64,000 nt of DNA, taken from NCBI RefSeq assembly GCF_001941865.1, contig NZ_CP016162.1, forward strand, positions 620,001 through 684,000, written 5' to 3'. Both the position numbers and the translations under genes were made by a program. This DNA comes from Pseudomonas alcaliphila JAB1. Lineage in GTDB: Bacteria; Pseudomonadota; Gammaproteobacteria; Pseudomonadales; Pseudomonadaceae. The notes beneath the pieces were generated by a model. That model saw nothing but the letters and a program-made list of their open reading frames with translations. It was not told the DNA's origin and ran no database searches. This document shows positions 1-9,601 of this stretch, in pieces. Every line of letters starts with the position of its first letter. Within the stretch, counting starts at the first letter, position 1.

Positions 1-2
1 AT

Positions 3-1742
3 GTCAGGCCCTATATAGGCATGTTCCTGATCAGCATCCTGGGTTACGTCATTTTTGCTTCCACCCAACCAATGCTGGCGGGCATCCTCAAGTACTTCGT
101 GGATGGCCTGTCCAACCCTGATGTCGTGCTGTTTCCCACGGTGCCCTACCTGCGCGATCTGCAACTACTGCAGACGGTGCCCCTGCTCATCGTCCTGATC
201 GCCGCCTGGCAGGGTGTCGGTTCCTTCCTGGGTAACTATTTCCTGGCCAGGGTCTCGCTGGGCCTGGTTCACGACTTGCGTATCGCACTGTTCAACAGCC
301 TCATGGTGTTGCCGAACCGCTATTTCGATAGCCACAACTCCGGTCACCTGATCTCGCGCATCACCTTCAACGTGACGATGGTCACCGGTGCTGCGACGGA
401 CGCAATCAAGGTGGTTATCCGCGAAGGGCTGACGGTCATCTTCCTGTTCGCCTACCTGCTGTGGATGAACTGGCAACTGACTCTGGTTATGCTGGCAATC
501 CTGCCGTTGATCGCATTGATGGTGAACAGTGCCAGCAAGAAATTTCGCAAGCAGAGCAAGAAGATTCAGGTGGCGATGGGCGATGTTACCCACGTTGCCT
601 CGGAAACGATCCAGGGGTACCGGGTGGTGCGCAGTTTTGGCGGGGAGACTTACGAATCCCGGCGCTTTGCCGCTGCCAGCCAGGACAATACCGAGAAACA
701 GCTGCGCATGACCAAGACCGGAGCGGTGTACACGCCGATGCTGCAACTGGTGATCTACAGCGCGATGGCCGTGTTGATGTTCCTCGTTTTGCTGCTGCGT
801 GGCGATGCTACGGCAGGTGACTTGGTGGCCTATATCACCGCTGCGGGGCTCCTGCCCAAACCCATTCGCCAGTTGTCCGAGGTCAGCTCGACGATTCAAA
901 AGGGTATTGCCGGTGCCGAGAGCATCTTCGAGCAGTTGGATGAGGTGCCCGAAGTCGATCAGGGAACTGTAGAGCGCGAGCGCGTCAGCGGTCGTTTGGA
1001 AGTACGCAACCTGAGCTTCCAGTATCCGGACACGGAAAAGCCTGTGCTCAGTGATATCAATTTCACGGCTGAGCCTGGGCAGATGGTGGCATTGGTCGGG
1101 CGTTCCGGTAGCGGAAAATCGACCCTGGCCAACCTGATTCCTCGTTTCTACCATCACGAAACGGGTCAGATCCTGTTGGATGGGGTAGACGTCGAGCAAT
1201 ACAAATTGCGTAATCTGCGGCGTCATATTGCCCTGGTTACGCAGCAGGTCACCCTGTTCAACGACAGTGTGGCCAGCAATATTGCTTATGGCGACCTGGC
1301 CGATGCTCCGCGTGAAGCGATTGAGCAGGCGGTCGAAGCGGCCTACGCCAAGGAATTCATCGACAAGCTGCCGCAGGGGCTGGATACCGAGGTTGGCGAA
1401 AACGGCGTGCTGTTGTCTGGTGGCCAGCGCCAGCGCTTGGCAATTGCGCGGGCGTTGCTCAAGGATGCACCGATCCTGGTGCTGGACGAAGCGACCTCGG
1501 CCCTTGACACTGAGTCCGAGCGGCATATCCAGGCCGCTCTGGATCGGGTCATGGAGGGCCGAACCACGTTGGTGATTGCACATCGTCTGTCGACCATCGA
1601 GAAGGCCGATATGATTCTGGTGATGGATCAGGGGCGCATCGTCGAGCGCGGTACTCACGACCAGTTGCTGGCCCAAAACGGTTTCTATGCACGTTTGCAT
1701 TCCATGGGGCTCGATGAAGGCGCGCCCTTGGATATCGCCTGA
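3..1742 (+). CDS. msbA: MsbA, lipid A flippase ABC transporter (5' end missing)
   Basis: ATP-driven exporter that flips lipid A-core across the inner membrane. The reading frame is open from the window edge, so the true start lies upstream; the first in-frame ATG at 21 is internal, because the preceding codons read VRPYIG, which fits the usual MsbA N-terminus just after a cytoplasmic leader. The membrane domain fills roughly the first 300 residues. The ATPase domain follows with Walker A GRSGSGKST, signature LSGGQRQR and Walker B ILVLDEATSALD, all intact. It sits 41 bases before hldE on the same strand, so both lipopolysaccharide genes are probably co-transcribed. Only about 20 residues appear to be missing. 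Confidence 0.97.
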   Translation, partial: VRPYIGMFLISILGYVIFASTQPMLAGILKYFVDGLSNPDVVLFPTVPYLRDLQLLQTVPLLIVLIAAWQGVGSFLGNYFLARVSLGLVHDLRIALFNSLMVLPNRYFDSHNSGHLISRITFNVTMVTGAATDAIKVVIREGLTVIFLFAYLLWMNWQLTLVMLAILPLIALMVNSASKKFRKQSKKIQVAMGDVTHVASETIQGYRVVRSFGGETYESRRFAAASQDNTEKQLRMTKTGAVYTPMLQLVIYSAMAVLMFLVLLLRGDATAGDLVAYITAAGLLPKPIRQLSEVSSTIQKGIAGAESIFEQLDEVPEVDQGTVERERVSGRLEVRNLSFQYPDTEKPVLSDINFTAEPGQMVALVGRSGSGKSTLANLIPRFYHHETGQILLDGVDVEQYKLRNLRRHIALVTQQVTLFNDSVASNIAYGDLADAPREAIEQAVEAAYAKEFIDKLPQGLDTEVGENGVLLSGGQRQRLAIARALLKDAPILVLDEATSALDTESERHIQAALDRVMEGRTTLVIAHRLSTIEKADMILVMDQGRIVERGTHDQLLAQNGFYARLHSMGLDEGAPLDIA

Positions 1743-1783
1743 TAAACTACGAGCCCGCCAACACTAAGGCCCCCGGAGTTCAC

Positions 1784-3205
1784 ATGAAGTTGACCATGCC
1801 CCGTTACGATCAAGCCGCCGTCCTGGTGGTGGGCGACGTGATGCTCGATCGCTATTGGCATGGCGGCACCTCGCGGATTTCTCCGGAGGCGCCGGTGCCG
1901 GTGGTGCGTGTCGACCAGATCGAGGATCGTCCCGGTGGTGCTGCCAACGTGGCTCTGAATATCGCCGCGCTCGGCGCGCGAGCCTTGCTGGTTGGTGTGA
2001 CCGGTAATGATGAAGCCGCTGAAAGCCTGAGCGACAGCCTGCGTGGTGCAGGTGTGGATGCACATTTTCAGCGTCATGACAGCCAGCCGACCATCGTCAA
2101 GTTGCGGGTGATGAGCCGTCACCAGCAATTGCTGCGTATGGACTTCGAGGAGCCGTTCAATACCGACACCGTCGCCCTGGCGCGCGAGGTCGATGCGTTG
2201 CTCGATGGGATCAAGGTGCTGGTGCTTTCGGACTATGGCAAGGGGGCGCTGCAGAATCATCAGGCGCTGATCCAGGCCGCGCGTAGGAAAGGCATTGCGG
2301 TGCTGGCCGATCCCAAGGGCAAGGACTTCTCCATCTACCGTGGCGCCAGCCTGATCACCCCCAATCTGCACGAGTTCGAACTCATCGTTGGCGGTTGCGC
2401 CGATGAAGCCGAGCTGGTCAGCAAAGGTGCCACGCTGATGCGCGAACTGGAGCTGGGGGCCCTGCTGGTGACCCGTGGCGAGTACGGCATGACCCTGCTG
2501 CGTCCGGATCACGCCCCGCTGCACCTGCCGGCTCGCGCCCGCGAGGTGTTCGACGTCACCGGCGCAGGCGATACGGTGATTTCTACCCTTGCAGCTTCCA
2601 TTGCTGCCGGCGAAGAGTTGCCGCTGGCGGTGGCCCTGGCCAACCTGGCTGCCGGCATCGTTGTCGGTAAGCTGGGCACTGCTGCCATCAGCGCCCCCGA
2701 GCTGCGTCGCGCGGTCCAGCGTGAAGAAGGTTCCGAGCGTGGCGTGCTGAGCCTGGATCAGTTGCTGATTGCCATCGAGGACGCTCGCGCTCATGGCGAG
2801 AAGATCGTGTTCACCAATGGCTGCTTCGACATTCTTCATGCTGGTCACGTGACCTATCTGGAACAGGCTCGTGCGCAGGGTGACCGCCTGATCGTTGCGA
2901 TCAACGACGATGCCTCTGTCAGCCGTCTGAAAGGTCCTGGGCGTCCGATCAATGCCGTCGACCGGCGCATGGCCGTGCTCGCCGGTCTCGGTGCGGTGGA
3001 TTGGGTGGTGAGCTTCGGTGAAGACACGCCCGAGCGCCTGCTCGCACAGGTACTGCCGGATGTGCTGGTCAAGGGCGGCGACTACGGCATCGATCAGGTG
3101 GTAGGTGCGGATATCGTCCAGGCCCATGGCGGCGAAGTACGTGTGCTGGGGCTGGTCGAAAACAGCTCCACCACCGCTATCGTCGAGAAGATTCGCAGCA
3201 AGTGA
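1784..3205 (+). CDS. hldE: HldE, bifunctional heptose-7-phosphate kinase / heptose-1-phosphate adenylyltransferase
   Basis: Makes ADP-heptose for the lipopolysaccharide inner core in the cytosol. The 473-residue length is normal for the fused enzyme. The N-terminal ribokinase-type domain (about 1-320) carries the GG motif near residue 50 and the catalytic DVTGAGDT motif near residue 260. The C-terminal nucleotidyltransferase domain starts near residue 343 with FTNGCFDILHAGH, containing the HxGH nucleotide-binding motif. The start ATG at 1784 has a GGAG ribosome site about 7 bases upstream. An intrinsic terminator follows directly, closing the msbA-hldE unit. Confidence 0.97.
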   Translation: MKLTMPRYDQAAVLVVGDVMLDRYWHGGTSRISPEAPVPVVRVDQIEDRPGGAANVALNIAALGARALLVGVTGNDEAAESLSDSLRGAGVDAHFQRHDSQPTIVKLRVMSRHQQLLRMDFEEPFNTDTVALAREVDALLDGIKVLVLSDYGKGALQNHQALIQAARRKGIAVLADPKGKDFSIYRGASLITPNLHEFELIVGGCADEAELVSKGATLMRELELGALLVTRGEYGMTLLRPDHAPLHLPARAREVFDVTGAGDTVISTLAASIAAGEELPLAVALANLAAGIVVGKLGTAAISAPELRRAVQREEGSERGVLSLDQLLIAIEDARAHGEKIVFTNGCFDILHAGHVTYLEQARAQGDRLIVAINDDASVSRLKGPGRPINAVDRRMAVLAGLGAVDWVVSFGEDTPERLLAQVLPDVLVKGGDYGIDQVVGADIVQAHGGEVRVLGLVENSSTTAIVEKIRSK

Positions 3206-3211
3206 CACTGG

Positions 3212-3245
3212 GCTGAGCAAGGCGCAGACCTTGCTCAGCTTTTCC
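3212..3245 (+). terminator. Intrinsic terminator after hldE
   Basis: GCTGAGCAAGG and CCTTGCTCAGC form an 11-bp stem with a 6-base loop, followed by TTTT. It separates the msbA-hldE unit from the acyl-CoA dehydrogenase pair. Confidence 0.85.
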
Positions 3246-3347
3246 GTGGCTTGACCCGATTGCCGCCGCGCCGCGTCTTGAGGGTCATAGGCGTGCGCCA
3301 GTCGGCAGCGCATCATCGATGGCATCCCTCACGTGGAGCGAGATGCC

Positions 3348-4619
3348 ATGATCGTCGATACACAGGGCCAGGCCCTGAGCGTACTGAGCAAGCTGGCCCA
3401 GGCCGACTGGCCGGACCGCCTCAAGGTACGCAAATCCTTCGAGAAGCTCGTCTACAGCGGTAGCCGCGCCTGTTTTCGCCTGGCCGCCGGCGGCACCAGC
3501 AACAAGCCGCGCGCGGCAGCCGATGACCTGTTTGATCTGTCACTGACCGAAGAGCAGCAGATGCTGGTGGACATGCTCCAGGGCTTCGCGCTGGAGGTTC
3601 TGCGCCCGGCTGCGCACGGGGCCGACGCCGAGGCTCATGTGCCTGCAGCACTGCTCAATCAGGCGCATGAACTGGGCCTGGCACACTATGGTGTTGCCGA
3701 GGCACAACGTGGCCTTGCTGGGGAGCGCACCGTGCTGAGCAACGCACTGATCGCCGAGAGCCTGGCGCAGGGCGACTTTTCTCTGGCCGCGGCCTTGCTG
3801 GTGCCGCTGTCTGCAGCCAATTGCATTCGGCGCTGGGGAAACTCTGCGCAGCAGGCTGCCTGGTTGCCGGCATTCGTCAGTGAACAAGGCGCGCCAGGCT
3901 TCGCGTTGGCGGTAACAGAGCCCGGCGTATTGACTGATGCTGGTCAGCCCGCGACGCGGGCGCGCAAGCGCGGCAAGCACTATCTGCTCGATGGGGAGAA
4001 GGCGCTGGTCATCGCTGGTCTGGATGCCAGTCGGTTGATCGTAAGCGCCCAGGCAGTTGATGGCCCGGCGCTATTTATTGTCGATGCGACGAGCAAAGGT
4101 GTCTGTCGCCGTGCCGAGCCGGGCATGGGGCTCAAGGCCTGCGGGTTGGCACGTATTCAACTGAAAGGCGTCAAGGTACCGGGCGAGTGCCGTCTGGCAG
4201 GCGAGGGCTTCGATTTTCCGGCCTTTCTCGATTATTCGGCCTTGGCATTCTGTGCCCTTGCAGTCGGTACGGCGCAGGCGGCACTGGACTACGTGACGAC
4301 TTACTGCAACGAGCGCCAGGCGTTCGGCGAGCCGATCAGTCATCGCCAGGGCGTGGCCTTCATGGTGGCCGACATCGCCATCGAGCTGGACGCCATGCGC
4401 CTGCTGCTCTGGCGTGCCTGTGCCCGTGCAGAGTCTGGTCTGCCGTTTCGCCGTGAGGCGTACCTGGCACGCCTGCTCTGTGTGGATAAGGCGATGAAGA
4501 TCGGCTCCGACGCGGTGCAACTGCTCGGCGGCCATGGTTTTACCCAGGAGCACCCGGTCGAGCGCTGGTATCGCGACCTGCGCAGCTTGGCGGTGCTCGC
4601 CGGCGGCCTTCATCTCTGA
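3348..4619 (+). CDS. Acyl-CoA dehydrogenase family protein lacking the catalytic Glu (probable partner subunit)
   Basis: A 423-residue acyl-CoA dehydrogenase-like protein with an extra N-terminal stretch of about 60 residues. I chose ATG 3348 because GGAG lies 9 bases upstream; an in-frame GTG at 3333 is less likely. It keeps parts that normally reach the FAD of the neighbouring subunit: ERQAFGEPI (residues 322-330) and QLLGGHGF with Q391. Its own active site is degraded: the usual EPGxGSD loop reads EPGVLTD, and after VERWYRD, where the family has EGT with the catalytic Glu, it has Ala418 and stops at residue 423. The next gene has the complementary set. Probably a non-catalytic or structural partner in a heteromer; resembles P. 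aeruginosa PA4994 from memory. Confidence 0.85.
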   Translation: MIVDTQGQALSVLSKLAQADWPDRLKVRKSFEKLVYSGSRACFRLAAGGTSNKPRAAADDLFDLSLTEEQQMLVDMLQGFALEVLRPAAHGADAEAHVPAALLNQAHELGLAHYGVAEAQRGLAGERTVLSNALIAESLAQGDFSLAAALLVPLSAANCIRRWGNSAQQAAWLPAFVSEQGAPGFALAVTEPGVLTDAGQPATRARKRGKHYLLDGEKALVIAGLDASRLIVSAQAVDGPALFIVDATSKGVCRRAEPGMGLKACGLARIQLKGVKVPGECRLAGEGFDFPAFLDYSALAFCALAVGTAQAALDYVTTYCNERQAFGEPISHRQGVAFMVADIAIELDAMRLLLWRACARAESGLPFRREAYLARLLCVDKAMKIGSDAVQLLGGHGFTQEHPVERWYRDLRSLAVLAGGLHL

Positions 4620-4633
4620 ACAGGCAGGCAACC

Positions 4634-5845
4634 ATGAATCTGGAAACCCCGAAGAAATTCCGCGGCCTGCAACAGCAGGCGCAGCTGGTGGCCAAACACT
4701 ACTTCCGGCCGATCTCGCGCAAGTATGACAAGGTCGAGCACGCCTACCCCAAGGAGCTGGATCTGCTCGCCGCGTTGCTCGATGGCATGAACGAAGGCTC
4801 ACCCGATGCCGTCGGTGCCGGCTCGGCCAGCAAGCGTGGGGCAGCACGTGAGCAGCAGGCAGGTATCAAGAATGCTGGCAACATGGCTGCGCTGCTCGGC
4901 GTGATTGAGCTGTGCTGGGGCGACGTCGGCCTGCTACTGGCCATGCCGCGTCAGGGCCTGGGCAATGCGGCCATTGCCGCGGTGGCCAATGACGAGCAAC
5001 TGGCGCGGTTCGGCAAGACCTGGGCGGCCATGGCCATTACCGAGCCGGGCTGTGGTTCGGATTCGGCGGCGATTCGCACCACGGCGGTAAAGGATGGCGA
5101 CCACTACATCCTCAATGGCGAGAAGATCTTCGTCACCTCCGGCGAGCGTGCCGATGCCGTGGTGATCTGGGCCACACTGGACATAAGTCTGGGGCGTGCG
5201 GCGATCAAGTCCTTTGTAGTGGAGAAGGGCACGCCGGGGATGACGGTTACACGTCTGGAGAAGAAGCTGGGGATAAAGGCATCCGATACGGCTTCGATCA
5301 GCCTCAGCGATTGTCGGGTGCCGGCGGCCAACCTCTTGGGCAACGCCGAGATCGACGTCCAGAAGGGCTTTGCCGGGGTGATGGAAACCTTCGACAACAC
5401 CCGACCGCTGGTCGCCGGCATGGCGGTCGGCGTGGCGCGCGCGGCGCTGGAGCGTACCCGTGAGTTGCTGCTCAAGGCAGGTTGTCGCTTTGATTACGCC
5501 AAGCCGCTGCTGGCCGTCACTCATGCCGAGGCCACACTGTATCGCCTTGAGGCGGAATGGGAGGCCGCGCGTCTGTTGACGTTGAAGGCTGCCTGGATGG
5601 CTGACAACAAGTTGCCCAACTCGAAAGAGGCCTCGATGGCCAAGGCCAAGGCCGGACGTGTGGCCAGCGAGGTGACGCTCAAGTGCGTGGAGCTGGCCGG
5701 TGCGCTGGGCTACGGTGAGGATGAGTTGCTGGAGAAGTGGGCGCGCGATTCGAAGATTCTCGATATCTTCGAAGGCACCCAGCAGATTCAGTTGCTGATC
5801 GTCGCCCGGCGCCTGCTGGGCAAGAGTTCCAGCGAGCTCAAGTAA
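4634..5845 (+). CDS. Acyl-CoA dehydrogenase (catalytic subunit)
   Basis: Flavoprotein that oxidises an acyl-CoA to the 2-enoyl-CoA; substrate unknown. 403 residues. TEPGCGSDS (136-144) contacts flavin and substrate, and Glu380 in FEGTQQIQ is the expected catalytic base. The regions that in ordinary family members contact the neighbour's FAD are altered: ERxxFGxPI reads CRFDYAKPL (284-292; the Arg is kept) and QxxGGxGY reads ELAGALGY (353-360, Gln to Glu). It starts 14 bases after the previous gene, with a weak ribosome site, so the two are surely co-transcribed. In P. aeruginosa the same pair (PA4994/PA4995, from memory) also lies next to hldE-msbA. Confidence 0.92.
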   Translation: MNLETPKKFRGLQQQAQLVAKHYFRPISRKYDKVEHAYPKELDLLAALLDGMNEGSPDAVGAGSASKRGAAREQQAGIKNAGNMAALLGVIELCWGDVGLLLAMPRQGLGNAAIAAVANDEQLARFGKTWAAMAITEPGCGSDSAAIRTTAVKDGDHYILNGEKIFVTSGERADAVVIWATLDISLGRAAIKSFVVEKGTPGMTVTRLEKKLGIKASDTASISLSDCRVPAANLLGNAEIDVQKGFAGVMETFDNTRPLVAGMAVGVARAALERTRELLLKAGCRFDYAKPLLAVTHAEATLYRLEAEWEAARLLTLKAAWMADNKLPNSKEASMAKAKAGRVASEVTLKCVELAGALGYGEDELLEKWARDSKILDIFEGTQQIQLLIVARRLLGKSSSELK

Positions 5846-5894
5846 TCAAGGTAATCCAATCCGTCGCGAGCTTGTTGCACGTGGCGCATCCTAC

Positions 5895-5926
5895 AAGAAA
5901 AAGCCCGCATCTGCGGGCTTTTTCTT
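5895..5926. terminator. Bidirectional terminator between convergent genes
   Basis: AAGCCCGCA..TGCGGGCTT stem flanked by an A-rich arm on the left and TTTTTCTT on the right, so it can end transcription from both sides. It overlaps the stop codon of the minus-strand lipoprotein gene by two bases. Confidence 0.9.
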
Positions 5927-6644
5927 AGAAGCGGAAGACTTCCGTATCGATCTTGATCGGTTCCGCCACCGGAATCTTCGGCCCGGAAGCGGCTGGGTCC
6001 TGCGGTTTGGCTTTGGCCACTGGAGGCTTCTTGCGCGGCGGCTCGGGAGTAGGCTCGGCTGCAGCGATGGGTTGAATGGCCACAGCCAGTTCAGCCGCCA
6101 GACGTTGCAGCAAGACACTCTGCGCCTTGACCTGTTCGGCCATGGGCCCACCGTGCGCTTCTTCCAAACGAATCAGTCGGCTGTCGCGCAGTTGTCCGCG
6201 GCGGTCGAGCAGGCGCCACTGAGCTTCCAGCACGGCAGGTTGAGTCGGGCCGGAATCCAGGCGGGTAATGGTCAGCATGACCTGAGCATCGGCACTGAAG
6301 CCTGGTGCCGCCGGGGCTAGAACCAGGCGCTGGCTATCCAGGCGCCAGGCCAACTGGCGCAGCATCTGCTGGTCGATATCGTTGGCCAGGCCGCTGGCCC
6401 AGCGGGCATCATGCGCGGCCACCAGGCTGCCATCGGCCTGACGTTGCAGCAGATTTTGCTGGCGCAGGTAATCGGCCACGCTGATCGGGCCGACCAGTAC
6501 GGTCACACCGTTGTCCTGGGTCGGCGTTACGGCGCTGCCGCTATCGAGTTGGTAAAGAGGAACCGGCTTCTGCTGCAGCAGACTGCAACCACTCAATACG
6601 AGCAGCGTGGTCAGAAGCAGAGCCACAGGGCGTACTACAGTCAT
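5925..6644 (-). CDS. PqiC/YmbA-like outer-membrane lipoprotein
   Basis: A 239-residue protein with a lipoprotein signal: hydrophobic stretch then lipobox LSGC with Cys20. The following YQLDSG and VLVGPISVADYL segments match the PqiC (ABC-type transport auxiliary lipoprotein, formerly DUF330) family, which partners MCE-type lipid transporters. I chose the ATG at 6644 (second of two adjacent ATGs) for spacing to GGAA; a longer reading with 31 more residues is possible but would bury the signal peptide. The C-terminal tail after about residue 190 is rich in Pro and Lys. No PqiA/PqiB or MCE gene is nearby, so its partner must be elsewhere. It follows parC on the same strand after 175 bases. Confidence 0.8.
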   Translation of the reverse strand: MTVVRPVALLLTTLLVLSGCSLLQQKPVPLYQLDSGSAVTPTQDNGVTVLVGPISVADYLRQQNLLQRQADGSLVAAHDARWASGLANDIDQQMLRQLAWRLDSQRLVLAPAAPGFSADAQVMLTITRLDSGPTQPAVLEAQWRLLDRRGQLRDSRLIRLEEAHGGPMAEQVKAQSVLLQRLAAELAVAIQPIAAAEPTPEPPRKKPPVAKAKPQDPAASGPKIPVAEPIKIDTEVFRF

Positions 6645-6819
6645 CATTAATTCCAGGCAGCCGCTTCTGGGGCAGCTGCATATCGATCCCATATCATGCT
6701 GTGGGGTCATTTGCGCATGACCCAGGGCGCGTATCATCCGTCAAACCGCGCTACGACTCCAGCCTTGCCTGCTGGCTGGTAGCGCGGATATCCCGGACGA
6801 ACGGGGCGTGTTGCCGACG

Positions 6820-9069
6820 CTATTCCACCAGCAGCTGGTCGACGCGCTGGAAGCCTCGCGGCAGCTTGTTACCGCGGCGGCCGCGCTCGCCCTTGTAGTG
6901 CTCGAGGTCGTCGGCTTTGAGTGTCAGGGTACGCTTCCCTGCCTGCAAAACCAAACTGGCGCCGCTGGGCAGTACGGCCAGATCGGTCAGATATTCCTCA
7001 CGCGAGGCTACGCGCTCGCCGGGAATGCCGATGATCTTGTTGCCCTTGCCTTTACCCAGTTGCGGCAGATCGGTGACCTTGAACAGCAGCAGACGACCTT
7101 CTGTCGTCACCGCGGCCAACCAGTCGTCTTCCAGGTTACTGACTGGCTTGGGTGCGACCACCTTGGCGCCGTTGGGCAGGGTCAGCAGCGCCTTGCCCGC
7201 CTTGTTCTTGGCCTGCAGATCCTCGCCCTTGACCACGAAACCGTAACCGGCATCGGAGGCGATCACGTACAGCGCACTGTCCTCCGGCAGCATCACGCAT
7301 TCGAAGGTCGCACCCGGAGGCGGTGTCAGGCGACCGGTCAGTGGTTCACCCTGGCCACGCGCCGACGGCAGGCTGTGGGCCGCGAGCGAATAACTCCTGC
7401 CTGTCGAGTCGATAAAGACCGCGTATTGGTTCGAGCGGCCCGGCGCTGCTGCCTTGAAGCCGTCGCCGGCCTTGTAGGAGAGACCGGTGGCGTCAATGTC
7501 ATGGCCCTTGGCGCAGCGCACCCAGCCTTTTTCCGAGAGCACCACGGTGACCGGCTCGGTCGGCATCAGCTCGGTTTCCGACAGGGCCTTGGCCTCGGCG
7601 CGGGCGACGATCGGCGAGCGGCGGTCATCGCCGTACTTCTCGGCGTCCTCGATGATTTCCTTGCGTACCAGCTTCTTCAGCTTGGCTTCGCTGCCGAGCA
7701 GGGCCAGCAGCTTCTCGCGCTCCTTGGCCAGTTCGTCCTGCTCGCCACGGATCTTCATCTCTTCCAGGCGCGCCAATTGGCGCAGGCGAGTGTCGAGAAT
7801 GTAGTCGGCCTGCACATCGGTCAGGCCGAAGGTTTCCATCAGCACCGGCTTGGGCTGGTCCTCGGTGCGGATGATGCGGATTACTTCATCCAGGTTGAGG
7901 AAGGCGATCAACAGGCCTTCCAACAGGTGCAGGCGCTTCTCCACCTTGTCCAGGCGGAACTGCAGGCGGCGGCGCACGGTGCCGACACGGTACACCAGCC
8001 ACTCGCTGAGCAGGGTGCGCAGGTCCTTGACCTGCGGCTTGCCGTCGAGACCGATGACGTTGGTGTTGACCCGGTAGCTGGACTCCAGATCGGTGGTGGC
8101 GAACAGGTGGGTCATCAGTTCGTCGGCATCGACGCGGTTGGAGCGCGGGATGATGACGATGCGGGTCGGGTTCTCATGATCCGACTCGTCACGCAGGTCG
8201 GCGACCATCGGCAGCTTCTTGGCCTGCATCTGCGCGGCGATCTGCTCCAGTACCTTGGCCCCGGACACCTGGTGCGGCAGGGCGGTGACGACGATATCGC
8301 CGTCCTCGATGCGATAGACGGCGCGCATGCGCACCGAGCCGCGGCCGGTCTCGTAGATCTTCAGCAGGTCGGCCTTGGGCGTGATGACTTCGGCTTCGGT
8401 GGGGAAGTCCGGGCCCTGGATGTGTTCGCACAGCTGCTCGACCGTGGCGCCCGGCTCGTCCAGCAGGCGTACGCAGGCCGCGGCTACCTCACGCAGATTA
8501 TGCGGCGGCACGTCGGTGGCCATGCCCACGGCGATGCCGGTGGTGCCGTTGAGCAGCAGGTTGGGCAGGCGCGCCGGCAGGGTCGCCGGCTCGTTCATGG
8601 TGCCGTCGAAGTTGGGTACCCAGTCGACGGTGCCCTGGCCCAGCTCGGACAGCAGCACTTCGGAGTAGCGCGACAGGCGCGCCTCGGTGTAGCGCATGGC
8701 GGCGAAGGACTTGGGATCGTCCGGTGCCCCCCAGTTGCCCTGACCGTCGACCAGGGTGTAGCGGTAGCTGAACGGCTGCGCCATCAGGACCATGGCTTCA
8801 TAGCAGGCGCTGTCGCCGTGCGGGTGGAACTTGCCGAGCACGTCACCGACGGTACGCGCGGATTTCTTGTGCTTGGAGTCGGCGTCCAGGCCCAATTCGC
8901 TCATGGCGTAGACGATGCGCCGTTGTACGGGTTTCAGGCCGTCGCCGATGTGCGGCAGGGCGCGGTCCATGATCACGTACATGGAGTAGTTGAGATAAGC
9001 CTGCTCGGTGAAATCGGCGAGTGACCGGCGTTCAACGCCTTCCAGGCTCAAATCGAGGGATTCGCTCAT
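6820..9069 (-). CDS. parC: ParC, DNA topoisomerase IV subunit A
   Basis: Breaks and rejoins DNA to unlink daughter chromosomes, with ParE. 749 residues, normal length. The catalytic Tyr127 sits in [11 protein letters not shown]. The quinolone-resistance region reads [13 protein letters not shown] with Ser87 and Glu91, the residues expected in a drug-susceptible ParC, so no target mutation is visible here. The C-terminal beta-pinwheel region follows from about residue 500. It is followed by the PqiC-like gene and lies 7 bases after the retropepsin gene in the same operon. Confidence 0.98.
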   Translation of the reverse strand: MSESLDLSLEGVERRSLADFTEQAYLNYSMYVIMDRALPHIGDGLKPVQRRIVYAMSELGLDADSKHKKSARTVGDVLGKFHPHGDSACYEAMVLMAQPFSYRYTLVDGQGNWGAPDDPKSFAAMRYTEARLSRYSEVLLSELGQGTVDWVPNFDGTMNEPATLPARLPNLLLNGTTGIAVGMATDVPPHNLREVAAACVRLLDEPGATVEQLCEHIQGPDFPTEAEVITPKADLLKIYETGRGSVRMRAVYRIEDGDIVVTALPHQVSGAKVLEQIAAQMQAKKLPMVADLRDESDHENPTRIVIIPRSNRVDADELMTHLFATTDLESSYRVNTNVIGLDGKPQVKDLRTLLSEWLVYRVGTVRRRLQFRLDKVEKRLHLLEGLLIAFLNLDEVIRIIRTEDQPKPVLMETFGLTDVQADYILDTRLRQLARLEEMKIRGEQDELAKEREKLLALLGSEAKLKKLVRKEIIEDAEKYGDDRRSPIVARAEAKALSETELMPTEPVTVVLSEKGWVRCAKGHDIDATGLSYKAGDGFKAAAPGRSNQYAVFIDSTGRSYSLAAHSLPSARGQGEPLTGRLTPPPGATFECVMLPEDSALYVIASDAGYGFVVKGEDLQAKNKAGKALLTLPNGAKVVAPKPVSNLEDDWLAAVTTEGRLLLFKVTDLPQLGKGKGNKIIGIPGERVASREEYLTDLAVLPSGASLVLQAGKRTLTLKADDLEHYKGERGRRGNKLPRGFQRVDQLLVE

Positions 9070-9076
9070 GCGGGCC

Positions 9077-9601
9077 TCATTGCAAGGTTGATTGGCGCAG
9101 CACCAGGGTGCCGCCCTTCTGACTGAATTCGAGTTGTTTCAGGGCGCTCATGCCCAGCAGCACTTCGTCGCCGTCCATGCCGGGGGCGATCAGTGCGGCG
9201 ACGTCACGCAGTTCGATATCGCCCAGGCGCAGGCTGTCCAGGCGTGTGCGATGCCCGGTGGCACGGCCATTGGCCGTGCTGATGATGATCGGGGCGCCGC
9301 GTTGCAGGCCGAGACGCTCGGCCACCGCGCTGGGTATTGCCACCTGGGTGGCGCCGGTGTCGAGCAGAAAGGTCACGTCATGCCCATCGATCTGGCCATT
9401 GACCAGGTAGTGACCCTGACGACTGCTGGCCAGGCTCACCTCGACGAAACCATCGCCATGCACCGACTGCGGCGTCTGGTTGGGGTTGCGCTGGCGATCT
9501 TCCCAGTTACCGAAGAAGTGCGTGGCCAGCAGCAGGCCGGCGCCCCAGGCGAGTACCAACATCACTCGTCCAGCACGACGGCCTGGCGTCTGTTCGCTCA
9601 C
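9077..9601 (-). CDS. Single-domain retropepsin-like aspartic protease, membrane-anchored
   Basis: A 174-residue protein with one N-terminal membrane helix (about residues 14-30) and a pepsin-retropepsin clan AA domain. The active-site motif is [13 protein letters not shown], with a second conserved [10 protein letters not shown] segment near the end. As a single-domain protease it should work as a dimer, probably on the periplasmic side. I placed the start at GTG 9601, whose GTGA overlaps the stop of the preceding gene by four bases; a longer reading from an ATG at 9724 would add 41 Arg-rich residues that are out of keeping with the family. Substrate unknown. It lies between parE and parC. 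Confidence 0.85.
   Translation of the reverse strand: MSEQTPGRRAGRVMLVLAWGAGLLLATHFFGNWEDRQRNPNQTPQSVHGDGFVEVSLASSRQGHYLVNGQIDGHDVTFLLDTGATQVAIPSAVAERLGLQRGAPIIISTANGRATGHRTRLDSLRLGDIELRDVAALIAPGMDGDEVLLGMSALKQLEFSQKGGTLVLRQSTLQ

Noticed and set aside
1685..3325. A 546-codon ORF on the minus strand opposite hldE
   Set aside because: Shadow frame; the plus strand is clearly hldE.
6808..9024. A 738-codon ORF on the plus strand opposite parC
   Set aside because: It mirrors the codon bias of parC in a GC-rich genome, matches no family I know and has no ribosome site. The parC frame is certain.
6820..9069. A quinolone-resistance change in parC
   Set aside because: Ser87 and Glu91 are both the susceptible-type residues.
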